The position numbers and the translations under genes are program-made. A stretch of DNA of 5,380 nt from Actinomycetota bacterium (GTDB lineage: Bacteria; Actinomycetota; Acidimicrobiia; Acidimicrobiales; Ilumatobacteraceae), in contig WLEG01000148.1 of the NCBI GenBank assembly GCA_009704425.1, positions 1 through 5,380 on the forward strand, read 5' to 3'. Positions 1 to 5,380 of the stretch are shown in pieces (the stretch's first letter is position 1; each line of letters starts with the position of its first letter). The notes beneath the pieces were generated by a model. It saw nothing but the letters and a program-made list of their open reading frames with translations, had not been told where the DNA came from and made no database searches.

Positions 1-1
1 C

Positions 2-724
2 ATCGCCCATCCCACCCGCTGGTGGCGCACTCCCACGCGATACCAGGAGCTCGAGCACGGTGAGGTCGGCGAGAACCGTCGTCGTCAGCGCGTCGACGCC
101 GCGGCGCGCATGCTGCACCACCTTTTCGCCGTGGTGCTCTGGATCGGGGTCATCATCGCGGTCTTCCACATTCTCGAGCTCGACGCGGCGTTCTTCCTGT
201 CCAGTGCCGGCTTCATCGGTGCGGCCGTGGCCATCGGCGGCCAGCACAAGGTGAACGACTACCTCACCGGTCTGTCGGTGCTACTCGAGGATCGTTACGG
301 CGTCGGCGACGAGGTCGAGGTGAGCGGCTCCTTCCCCAATGGTGTTCGTGGCATCATCGAGCACATCGGTTTGGTGTCCACCCGCATTCGTGACGGCTAC
401 AGCACGATCCACCTTCCGCACACGGCCTTGTTGTCGGTGCGCAACCTCAGTCAGGAGCCGGTGGAGACGCGTCTGTCCATCAACCTCCCGATCGACAGCG
501 AGCGCAGCGAGGCCGCCAGTCGGGCCGCCGACACCATCCGCGAGTTGGCGGGCAGTCCGAACCTCACCGAGGTGATGTTGGTCGACGATGTGCTGATGGC
601 CACGCCGGCGGCCGGCAACGATCAGGTGGAGTTGAAGGTTCGCACGACCCGACCGCTCACACCGCAGGAACGAGAGACATTGGTCCGTCGCACGGAAGAA
701 CGGCTTTCGGCTCAGGACTCCTGA
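2..724 (+). CDS. MscS-family mechanosensitive ion channel, C-terminal part (5' end outside window)
   Basis: Channel of the small-conductance mechanosensitive family, which opens under membrane tension to release solutes during hypo-osmotic shock; it acts in the cytoplasmic membrane. The frame is open from base 2, giving 240 visible residues; the ATG at 110 is internal because an in-frame segment ending in a basic, Arg-rich stretch precedes it. Visible residues about 37-58 form one transmembrane helix (FAVVLWIGVIIAVFHIL). Residues about 62-95 form the pore-lining TM3 region, rich in Gly and Ala (SAGFIGAAVAIGG, then NDYLTGLSVLLEDRYGVGDEVEV), the best-conserved MscS signature. The beta domain follows (GIIEHIGLVSTRIRDG, about 117-132), then an alpha/beta C-terminal domain. 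The usual Pro-Asn after the beta domain is Pro-His here (LPH, about 138-140). The gene ends in TGA at 722-724, inside the end of the convergent downstream gene. Family assignment is secure; the subfamily and total length cannot be judged. Confidence 0.93.
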   Translation: MAHPTRWWRTPTRYQELEHGEVGENRRRQRVDAAARMLHHLFAVVLWIGVIIAVFHILELDAAFFLSSAGFIGAAVAIGGQHKVNDYLTGLSVLLEDRYGVGDEVEVSGSFPNGVRGIIEHIGLVSTRIRDGYSTIHLPHTALLSVRNLSQEPVETRLSINLPIDSERSEAASRAADTIRELAGSPNLTEVMLVDDVLMATPAAGNDQVELKVRTTRPLTPQERETLVRRTEERLSAQDS

Positions 725-725
725 G
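711..725. repeat. 15-bp perfect palindrome over two convergent stop codons
   Basis: CTCAGGA, one central C, then TCCTGAG: two 7-bp arms around a single base. The left arm contains the stop codon of the minus-strand gene (712-714) and the right arm contains the stop codon of the channel gene (722-724). As RNA it would form at best a 5-bp stem with a 5-base loop and has no following T-run, so it would be a weak terminator on its own. It could be a protein-binding site or chance symmetry caused by the overlapping TGA/TCA codons. Confidence 0.5.
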
Positions 726-1740
726 TCGCACCATCCTCCCGGGGATCGGTCCACAGCGAACGAAGCAGCAGAAGCGCCCGAGTGCGGGCCTCCCGCCAAC
801 TCCCGAACTGGTTGCGAATGGTTTGGCCGCCGGGGGCGTCGTTCTCGCGGGCCCATTCGTTGTAGGCGTCCAGCGAGCCCGCCGGCGCTTGTCGCAGGAA
901 GGTCGCGAGATGGTCGATCATCTCGTCGGCGGTCCAACGCCGCGTGTAGCGGCCACGCATCCGCCGTCCGTGTTGGACACCGGCCTCACGGCACGCGGCC
1001 GACCACGTGTCGAAGATCTGGAGGATGCGGATAGCGCTGGGTCCGTTGATGGAGTTCTCGGTGCGGATTTCGTCGTAGCGCACGTACGAAAGCGGCGACT
1101 CGATGTCGCCGGCCACACGGATCGCGTCGAGTATCTCGGCGCGAGTCCAGCGATGTGGCTTGAAGCGGTGGTCGTTACGGTCCTCGGGGACCAGAACGAG
1201 ATGACGAACCCGGTGGGTGATGAGAGCCTCGACGTCGCCGTTCGACATGCCCAGAGCGAGGCCGATCTCGACGATGGTCGCGCCGGGATGGTCGCGGAGC
1301 CACTGGACGACGAGTGCGGACTTCTGCTTCGACTTCTCGTCCTCGATCCTTCGACGCTCCTGCCGAATCGCCAACGGAGCTCTCCCGTCGTGTTTGGCGA
1401 CGATCTGCCGGACACGTTCGCGCGTGAGCCCCAGTTGGAGTCCGATTTCCTGATACGTCCTTCCCTCGCGAGCGAGCGCGAGAATCATCTCGTCACGAGG
1501 GGACGGCTGCTTCTTGCGCTCCTCGCGTTCACGTGCCAACTCCTTGATTCGCTGTTCACGGAGATTCCGACGCACGAGCATCGGCCTGACCCCCGCACCC
1601 GACAGGATCGTGTTGACCAAGGCGACCGGCACCTCGGTCTGTTGGGAGATCTCGGCCAGAGTCGCCCCCGCTTCCCCCAGTTCGATGACCCGCCGGATTT
1701 CGGCGTCGCTGAGGCCGCTCAACCCGGGCTTTCGTTCCAT
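712..1740 (-). CDS. DNA-binding protein: three HTH segments plus two homing-endonuclease-associated repeats
   Basis: Predicted DNA-binding protein of unknown role, 342 residues from the Met at 1740. Three helix-turn-helix-like segments come first: about 11-51 (ATLAEISQQTEVPVALVNTI), about 82-117 (TYQEIGLQLGLTRERVRQIV, a close match to sigma-70 region 4) and about 140-180 (TIVEIGLALGMSNGDVEALI). Highly basic linkers rich in Arg, Lys and Glu separate them. Two repeats of the homing-endonuclease-associated type follow, about 197-255 (starts RWTRAEILDAI, ends FDTWSAACREAGV) and about 268-324 (starts RWTADEM, ends FGSWREARTRALL). Such repeats are usually DNA-binding modules beside HNH nucleases, but no HNH, LAGLIDADG or GIY-YIG motif is visible. 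An in-frame ATG at 1788 would add 16 residues. I prefer 1740 because those 16 codons lie over a 14-bp tandem repeat and look less G/C-biased at third positions; neither start has a good ribosome binding site. The gene diverges from the fucosidase, so a regulatory role is possible but unproven. Confidence 0.85.
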   Translation of the reverse strand: MERKPGLSGLSDAEIRRVIELGEAGATLAEISQQTEVPVALVNTILSGAGVRPMLVRRNLREQRIKELAREREERKKQPSPRDEMILALAREGRTYQEIGLQLGLTRERVRQIVAKHDGRAPLAIRQERRRIEDEKSKQKSALVVQWLRDHPGATIVEIGLALGMSNGDVEALITHRVRHLVLVPEDRNDHRFKPHRWTRAEILDAIRVAGDIESPLSYVRYDEIRTENSINGPSAIRILQIFDTWSAACREAGVQHGRRMRGRYTRRWTADEMIDHLATFLRQAPAGSLDAYNEWARENDAPGGQTIRNQFGSWREARTRALLLLRSLWTDPREDGATQES

Positions 1741-1750
1741 GTGACGTTCT

Positions 1751-1778
1751 CGTTCGTTCGGGGCGGTTCGTTCGGGGC
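1751..1778. repeat. 14-bp tandem direct repeat, candidate operator
   Basis: Two adjacent copies, CGTTCGTTCGGGGC at 1751-1764 and GGTTCGTTCGGGGC at 1765-1778, are identical at 13 of 14 positions. Each copy also carries an internal GTTC GTTC doublet. The pair sits 10 bases upstream of the Met at 1740 on the minus strand and 47 bases upstream of the fucosidase ATG, a reasonable place for a regulator-binding site. A repeat-containing DNA-binding protein is encoded alongside. Operator function is inference. Confidence 0.5.
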
Positions 1779-1808
1779 ATCGGTTCATGAAAATCGGAAC
1801 GACCGGAA

Positions 1809-1814
1809 CCTCCT
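1809..1814 (-). promoter_or_regulatory. Perfect AGGAGG Shine-Dalgarno-like motif at unusable distance
   Basis: On the minus strand AGGAGG is a strong match to the ribosome anti-Shine-Dalgarno sequence, but the nearest ATG (1788) lies about 20 bases further on. No ATG, GTG or TTG occurs at the normal 5-10 base spacing. The frame of the HTH/repeat gene is closed by TAG at 1815-1813. The motif may be chance, or a relic of an altered start region. Confidence 0.25.
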
Positions 1815-1819
1815 AATGT
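1814..1819 (+). promoter_or_regulatory. Candidate -10 element for leaderless fucosidase mRNA
   Basis: TAATGT fits the actinobacterial -10 pattern TANNNT. The expected transcription start 6-7 bases downstream falls on or next to the A of the ATG at 1826. No Shine-Dalgarno sequence precedes that ATG on the plus strand, which agrees with leaderless translation, a common mode in actinobacteria. No good -35 box is seen at 16-19 bases upstream; many leaderless promoters in this group lack one. Confidence 0.45.
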
Positions 1820-1825
1820 GTGCGC

Positions 1826-3160
1826 ATGTACCAGCCGACTTTCGAATCCCTGTCGACGCATCCGGTCCCGAAGTGGTTCCTCGACGCCAAGTTCGGCATC
1901 TTCTCGCATTGGACCGTGGGGTCGGTGCCGGCCTTCGCCCCCACCGGCAAGGACCCCTTCACCCTCGCGCGAGAAGAGGGTGAACGAAAGGCCTTCAGCC
2001 ACACGCCCTACGCCGAGTGGTACTGGAATTCCATCAGCATCCCGGACTCACCGGCCGCCGAGCATCACGCCCGGGTGTGGGGAAACTGCGATTACGACGT
2101 GTTCGTGCGGCGATTCCTCGATGCCGCCAAGGGATGGGACCCGCAACGTTGGCAACGCATGCTCGCCGCGTCGGGGGCGAAGTACTGCGTGATGGTCACC
2201 AAGCACCACGACGGGGTGCTCATGTGGCCGTCCGAGGTGCCGAATCCGCACCGAGGTCCGTCGTGGTCGTCGGAGCGTGATCTGGTTCAGGAGTGTGCCG
2301 ACGCCGCGCGCGGAGCCGGGTTGCGTTTCGGTGTGTACTACTCCGGAGGCATCGACTGGACCTTCCAGGGTCTGGGCATCGACGGATGGGGCAGGCTATA
2401 CGGAGCGATCCCGCAGGACGAGACGTACCACGCCTACGCCGACGCCCATTGGCACGAGTTGATACGCAAGTATCGACCGGACGTTCTCTGGAACGACATC
2501 GGTTATCCCGGTTTCGGAGCGGGTGCCGCCCAGTTGATGGCGGACTTCTACAACGGCAATCCCGACGGCGTCGTGAACGACCGCTTCGACTTCCTCGGCG
2601 TCATGGGAGGAACGGCGCACGCCGATTTCACCACTCCGGAATACACGACGACGCCCGTGGATCACCAGCGTCCGTTCGAGGTCACCCGCGGCATCGGCAC
2701 CAGCTTCGGGTACACCGAGTCCGAGGGCGAGCACACGTACATGCCGATCCCCGACCTGATCCGCATGTTCGTCGACATCGTGGCCGACGGTGGCAATCTT
2801 CTGCTCAATTACGGAGCCATGCCCGGTGGTGAGATCCCGTGGGCGCAGCAGATGCGACTGTTGGCGATGGGGCAGTGGCTCGAGGTGAACGGCGCGGCCA
2901 TCTACGGAAGCCGACCGTTCGAGCAGTCGCGTCTGGAGACGGACGGTGGTGCCCCGGTGCGATTGACGAAGGGTGCCGATGGTGCGGTGTACGCCATGGT
3001 GTGCGGTCGACCCGACTCGGCGACCATCACCATCGACGGGCTACCCGCCGGCGACGTGCATCAGGTCGGTCACCGATCGACACTTCGTCGCTCGGGGGAC
3101 CGGATCGTGTTGCCCACGCGACCCGACGACACGCCGGTGTTCACCCTGCGGGTCGGCTGA
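1826..3160 (+). CDS. Alpha-L-fucosidase, glycoside hydrolase family 29
   Basis: Hydrolyses terminal alpha-L-fucose from oligosaccharides by a retaining double-displacement mechanism. The 444 residues match the usual length of bacterial GH29 enzymes. Near the N-terminus is KWFLDAKFGIFSHW (His 28), then AEWYWN (Glu 64, Trp 65), TKHHDGVLMW (His 127, His 128) and GVYYSGG (Tyr 171/172). The nucleophile is Asp 224 in VLWNDIGYP, followed by Arg 253 in NDRFDF and the likely acid/base Glu 285 in PFEVTRGIGTSFGY. These match, in order and nearly in number, the active-site residues I recall for the Thermotoga maritima enzyme (His34, Glu66, His128/129, Tyr171, Asp224, Arg254, Glu266). A small C-terminal beta domain occupies about 355-444. 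No signal peptide or lipobox is seen, so it is probably cytoplasmic and acts on imported sugars. A GTG at 1820 is the alternative start; ATG 1826 fits the candidate leaderless promoter better. The linkage preferred cannot be told from sequence. Confidence 0.96.
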   Translation: MYQPTFESLSTHPVPKWFLDAKFGIFSHWTVGSVPAFAPTGKDPFTLAREEGERKAFSHTPYAEWYWNSISIPDSPAAEHHARVWGNCDYDVFVRRFLDAAKGWDPQRWQRMLAASGAKYCVMVTKHHDGVLMWPSEVPNPHRGPSWSSERDLVQECADAARGAGLRFGVYYSGGIDWTFQGLGIDGWGRLYGAIPQDETYHAYADAHWHELIRKYRPDVLWNDIGYPGFGAGAAQLMADFYNGNPDGVVNDRFDFLGVMGGTAHADFTTPEYTTTPVDHQRPFEVTRGIGTSFGYTESEGEHTYMPIPDLIRMFVDIVADGGNLLLNYGAMPGGEIPWAQQMRLLAMGQWLEVNGAAIYGSRPFEQSRLETDGGAPVRLTKGADGAVYAMVCGRPDSATITIDGLPAGDVHQVGHRSTLRRSGDRIVLPTRPDDTPVFTLRVG

Positions 3161-3180
3161 GCGGCGGGTTCAGCGACCCG
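3149..3180. terminator. Hairpin shared by two convergent genes, candidate bidirectional terminator
   Basis: CGGGTCGGCTGA (3149-3160) can pair with TCAGCGACCCG (3170-3180), giving an 11-bp G/C-rich stem with one bulged G and a 9-base loop (3161-3169). The stop codon of the fucosidase (3158-3160) and that of the minus-strand gene (3170-3172) pair with each other at the top of the stem, and the loop is exactly the gap between the genes. The symmetry allows the hairpin in either transcript. No T-run follows on either side, so it is not a classical intrinsic terminator; T-less hairpins have been proposed as terminators in actinobacteria. Confidence 0.6.
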
Positions 3181-3961
3181 AACGCACGTCGAGCCAGTCG
3201 CCCGTGCGCAAGTGGATCAACTCCGCTGATCCCCGTAGTTCGTTCACGGTTCGCCGGTCACCACCGGACACGAAGTAGATCGCCTTCTGCCACCAGGTCA
3301 TGTCGCGTCGCGGATCGGTGGCGGTGGGAACGAGGGCCCGGGCACCGCAGACCCGAGTCGCTTCCGCGCTGCGCCTGGGTCCCGCGGTGACCGGAAGCAC
3401 CACGGCCAACACCGACTGGGTGGGAAGAACGGCGACGTCCACCGGTCCTCGATCGGCCACGTCGCGGGCCACGGCACGGGTGGGCTGATGTGGTTCGATC
3501 CAGACGCGCCCTCGGTCCTCACCGTCGACGCCCAGGGCCTCGATCACCCAGCCGGAGGCGATGAGTCCGAGCGGTAAACCGCACGCGGTCGAGGTCACCC
3601 GGAGCACGCCTCCTTCACGACACGCGATGTCGAAGCTGTCTCCGGGCACGCGCACGTGGGTGTCGGGACTCCCCGCGGCACGAGCGGCCTTGGCCGCTTT
3701 CAGATTCGAGTGCACCGGCACGTTCGTCAACAAACGCAACGAGTCCGGTCGGAGATGATCGTCCACCGAGGTGCACAACAGCACCGCGGCGATGTCGGAG
3801 TTCTCGCGCACCAGATCGGCGTGCGTGGTGAAGCCGGTGCCGTGTCGGCGATCGAACGCCCCACTGATGGGGTGATCGGTGAGCCACGGATCGATCAGTA
3901 CCGAACTGCCGTTGAACTGGATCTGCCAACTCTGGTAGTCGTCGAGGCGACGCAGGAGCAT
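3170..3961 (-). CDS. Metallo-beta-lactamase-fold protein with degenerate metal motif
   Basis: A 263-residue protein of the metallo-beta-lactamase superfamily, in the group of UlaG-like and plant/cyanobacterial relatives of unknown substrate. The N-terminal strands are typical: LDDYQSWQIQFNGSSVLIDPWL, with Asp 24 in the usual metal-side position. The canonical HxHxDH motif is reduced to TSVDDH (residues 64-69), keeping only Asp 68 and His 69. Later landmarks are EPHQ (His 158), VDVAVLP (Asp 175) and ALVPTATD (about 209-216). Related plant-type proteins, as I recall, also keep only the DH pair. The start at 3961 is well supported: GGAGGT lies 5 bases upstream, and the ATG overlaps the stop of the preceding GH3 gene. 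The frame extends upstream to 4084, but that part is an Arg-rich shadow of GH3. Coupled expression with GH3 suggests a related role, but none can be named. Confidence 0.85.
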   Translation of the reverse strand: MLLRRLDDYQSWQIQFNGSSVLIDPWLTDHPISGAFDRRHGTGFTTHADLVRENSDIAAVLLCTSVDDHLRPDSLRLLTNVPVHSNLKAAKAARAAGSPDTHVRVPGDSFDIACREGGVLRVTSTACGLPLGLIASGWVIEALGVDGEDRGRVWIEPHQPTRAVARDVADRGPVDVAVLPTQSVLAVVLPVTAGPRRSAEATRVCGARALVPTATDPRRDMTWWQKAIYFVSGGDRRTVNELRGSAELIHLRTGDWLDVRSGR

Positions 3962-5380
3962 CACAGACCTCCCGCGGTGGAGGCGTGGGTGGAGCCGGCG
4001 GACACGGTGACGACGGAACTGTGCGCGATGTCGGCGGAGGAATTGGCCACGCGGATCTCGTACAGACCGGGATCGACGCACCACCGACCGTCGCTGATGG
4101 ACTCGACCACCGTTCGCTCCCCGGTGACCTGGGGTCGCAGCGAACCGCGATACGTGTCACCGGCGTCCCAATGGGCGAAGGCCCGCATACCGAGCGTCAT
4201 GGACACCACCGAGCTGGCTCCGGCCGCCAGATGCACCTTGCGAAACGCCTTCAGCTCCTGTGGCGGCCGGGTCACCGTGGCTTGAAGAGGCGCCACGTAC
4301 AACTGCACCACGTGGGTTCCCTCACGGGTGCCGGTGTTCGTCACGGCCACGTGCACCGTGATCGTCGAGTTCTCATCGGTGGCGAAGTCCACGACGTCGC
4401 GATCGAGATCGGGTGCATCCACGTGGAACGAGGAATAGGAGAGACCGTGCCCGAAGGGATAGCGAACGGGCAGGTGTCGGGACTCGTACCAGCGATGTCC
4501 GATGAGCACGCCCTCGCCGTAGCGCACCTGTCCGTGCTCGCCGGGGAAGTTCCCCCACGCCGGCGTGTGCTCGATGCGTTCGGGGATGGTGGTGGGCAGA
4601 CGTCCGCCGGGGTCGGATTCGCCGAACAGCACGTCCACCACCGCGGTGCCCATTTCCTGGCCACCGAACCACACCTGGAGAACGGCGGGCACGTCGTCGG
4701 CCCACGACATGTCGACGGGCGCACCGGTGTTCACCAGCACCACCGTGCGCGGGTTGGCCGCGACCACCTCACGGATCAACTCCTCCTGCCGACCCGGCAG
4801 TGCGAGCGTGTCACGGTCGTGACCCTCGCTCTCCCATTCATCGGTGGTGCCGACGACGACCAGAGCGACGTCGCTTTCGGCGGCCAGATCGACGGCGCGT
4901 CGGATCGGATCCTCGGGCTCGATGAACTGCATGCCCACGCGCGCACCGTGCATCCACTGGCGTTGTTCTCCATCGCACTCCAGGACGATCTCGTGGGGTT
5001 CACCGGCCGTCAACTCGACGATGGCCGAGATCTCCACGCTGCCCATTCCGAAGAACGAGTGCCCCCGTTCGGGGATCGTGCTCGCACCGTCGACGACGCA
5101 ATCACCGTTCACGAACAAGCGGCACGGACTCACCTCGACCAGGGAGAACACGTAGTGCCCGGTCGTCTCGACGGTGACGATTCCGGTGGCGCGGAAGTGG
5201 AACGCCGACTTGGGCACTCCTTCGTCCTGTCGGCCCACCACCATGATTCGGCCGTCGGGTCGATTGACGCGCGTCAGTTCGACACCCGATCCGGGTGCAC
5301 CGTCGTAGACCACCACGTCGAAACCCGATTCGCCCGTGGGCGTGCGCACGACGTTGGGGTCGACGATGGGAGTCGTCTTC
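3961..5380 (-). CDS. GH3 beta-glycosidase (beta-glucosidase-like) with PA14 insert, C-terminal part (5' end outside window)
   Basis: Releases terminal beta-linked sugars, most often glucose, from oligosaccharides. The frame is open to the right edge; 472 residues are visible, starting KTTPIVDPNVVRTPTGESG. The N-terminal TIM-barrel domain with the nucleophile Asp lies outside. Residues about 15-155 form a PA14-like domain (ATGIVTVETTGHYVFSL, CRLFVNGDCVVDG, HEIVLECDG, GMQFIEP). The second GH3 domain continues with VDLAAESDVALVVVGTTDEW and ESEGHDRDTLALPGRQEELI; a Glu in this WESEGHDR stretch (183 or 185) is the likely acid/base, by analogy with PA14-containing GH3 enzymes. Next come APVDMSW, VWFGGQEMG, GGRLPTTIP and RYGEGVLIGHRWYE. 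The fibronectin-III-like domain, about 340-455, contains HVVQLYV, RPPQELKAF and DPGLYEIRV. The GTG at 5349 is not the start, because conserved GH3/PA14 linker sequence precedes it in frame. The substrate could also be xylose- or arabinose-based. It ends one base into the next gene, implying an operon. Confidence 0.94.
   Translation of the reverse strand, partial: KTTPIVDPNVVRTPTGESGFDVVVYDGAPGSGVELTRVNRPDGRIMVVGRQDEGVPKSAFHFRATGIVTVETTGHYVFSLVEVSPCRLFVNGDCVVDGASTIPERGHSFFGMGSVEISAIVELTAGEPHEIVLECDGEQRQWMHGARVGMQFIEPEDPIRRAVDLAAESDVALVVVGTTDEWESEGHDRDTLALPGRQEELIREVVAANPRTVVLVNTGAPVDMSWADDVPAVLQVWFGGQEMGTAVVDVLFGESDPGGRLPTTIPERIEHTPAWGNFPGEHGQVRYGEGVLIGHRWYESRHLPVRYPFGHGLSYSSFHVDAPDLDRDVVDFATDENSTITVHVAVTNTGTREGTHVVQLYVAPLQATVTRPPQELKAFRKVHLAAGASSVVSMTLGMRAFAHWDAGDTYRGSLRPQVTGERTVVESISDGRWCVDPGLYEIRVANSSADIAHSSVVTVSAGSTHASTAGGL
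3967..3972 (-). promoter_or_regulatory. Ribosome binding site inside the end of the GH3 gene
   Basis: GGAGGT on the minus strand is a perfect anti-Shine-Dalgarno match, 5 bases before the ATG at 3961. The same bases encode Gly-Gly near the C-terminus of GH3. It decides the start of the metallo-beta-lactamase-fold gene and rules out the longer frame. The stop and start overlap as TGATG, which favours translational coupling. Confidence 0.8.

Larger units (their letters stand above)
1741..1825. promoter_or_regulatory. Divergent intergenic region with candidate promoters
   Basis: This 85-bp stretch separates the start preferred for the HTH/repeat protein gene from the fucosidase ATG. It contains a 14-bp tandem repeat (1751-1778), a TTCATGAA palindrome (1784-1791), a CGGAAC direct repeat with 9-bp period (1795-1809), and a -10-like hexamer facing the fucosidase (1814-1819). 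No convincing sigma-70 -35/-10 pair is visible facing the minus-strand gene. If that gene instead starts at 1788, only 37 bp remain between the two genes. That this region drives both genes follows from the divergent layout. Confidence 0.55.

Noticed and set aside
281..937. A 218-codon minus-strand open frame across the channel gene
   Set aside because: It lies antisense to the well-conserved MscS beta and C-terminal domains, is rich in Arg and Gly, and has no domain signature.
712..1740. Active homing endonuclease or mobile intron element
   Set aside because: No HNH, LAGLIDADG or GIY-YIG catalytic motif is present, and I see no intron, intein or terminal repeats around the gene.
823..1983. 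A 386-codon plus-strand open frame, longer than the minus-strand gene it overlaps
   Set aside because: It has no recognisable domain, runs into the start of the fucosidase in another frame, and the opposite strand has clear HTH and repeat motifs. Long antisense frames are expected in DNA with this G/C bias.
2017..2832. Additional plus-strand open frames inside the fucosidase gene
   Set aside because: They overlap the conserved GH29 catalytic domain in other frames and are Arg-rich without motifs.
3962..4084. N-terminal extension of the metallo-beta-lactamase-fold protein by 41 residues
   Set aside because: The extra segment is almost all Arg, His, Pro and Leu and is the GH3 coding sequence read in another frame. 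The start at 3961 has a near-ideal ribosome binding site.
3656..4285. A 209-codon plus-strand open frame across the GH3/metallo-beta-lactamase-fold junction
   Set aside because: It spans two real genes on the other strand and shows no family motif, so it is a shadow frame.
5347..5349. GTG as the start of the GH3 gene
   Set aside because: The frame continues to the window edge with KTTPIVDPN, in keeping with an enzyme that needs an N-terminal TIM barrel before the PA14 insert.

Overview
The window is gene-dense, high-GC bacterial chromosome with strong G/C bias at third codon positions, almost no intergenic space and long open shadow frames opposite the real genes. This composition, a probable leaderless start, and a helix-turn-helix protein with homing-endonuclease-associated repeats suggest an actinobacterium, possibly of the Acidimicrobiia type. 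The lineage is inference; no rRNA or other marker gene is present.

Layout, left to right. (1) 2-724 (+): the C-terminal 240 residues of an MscS-family mechanosensitive channel, cut by the left edge. (2) 712-1740 (-): a DNA-binding protein with three predicted helix-turn-helix segments followed by two homing-endonuclease-associated repeats and no nuclease domain. It is convergent with the channel gene and overlaps its end by 13 bp. (3) 1741-1825: a short divergent intergenic region with a 14-bp tandem repeat and a -10-like hexamer placed for leaderless expression of the next gene. (4) 1826-3160 (+): a complete GH29 alpha-L-fucosidase with the known active-site residues in place and no signal peptide. 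(5) 3170-3961 (-): a metallo-beta-lactamase-fold protein with a degenerate metal motif. (6) 3961-5380 (-): the C-terminal 472 residues of a GH3 beta-glycosidase with a PA14-type insert, cut by the right edge.

The GH3 and metallo-beta-lactamase-fold genes share one base (TGATG) and look translationally coupled. The fucosidase converges on this pair with a 9-bp gap, and a hairpin spans both stop codons. Together, fucosidase plus GH3 suggests intracellular breakdown of fucose-containing oligosaccharides, with uptake and fucose catabolism genes, if any, outside the window. The HTH/repeat protein is divergent from the fucosidase and is a candidate regulator of it; this rests on position and architecture only.

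I see no tRNA, rRNA, CRISPR array, insertion sequence or attachment site, and no gene-free stretch over 300 bases. I do not see a clear new multi-gene system. The most unusual items are the HTH/repeat protein with its adjacent tandem repeat, and the paired stop codons within symmetric elements at both convergent junctions.
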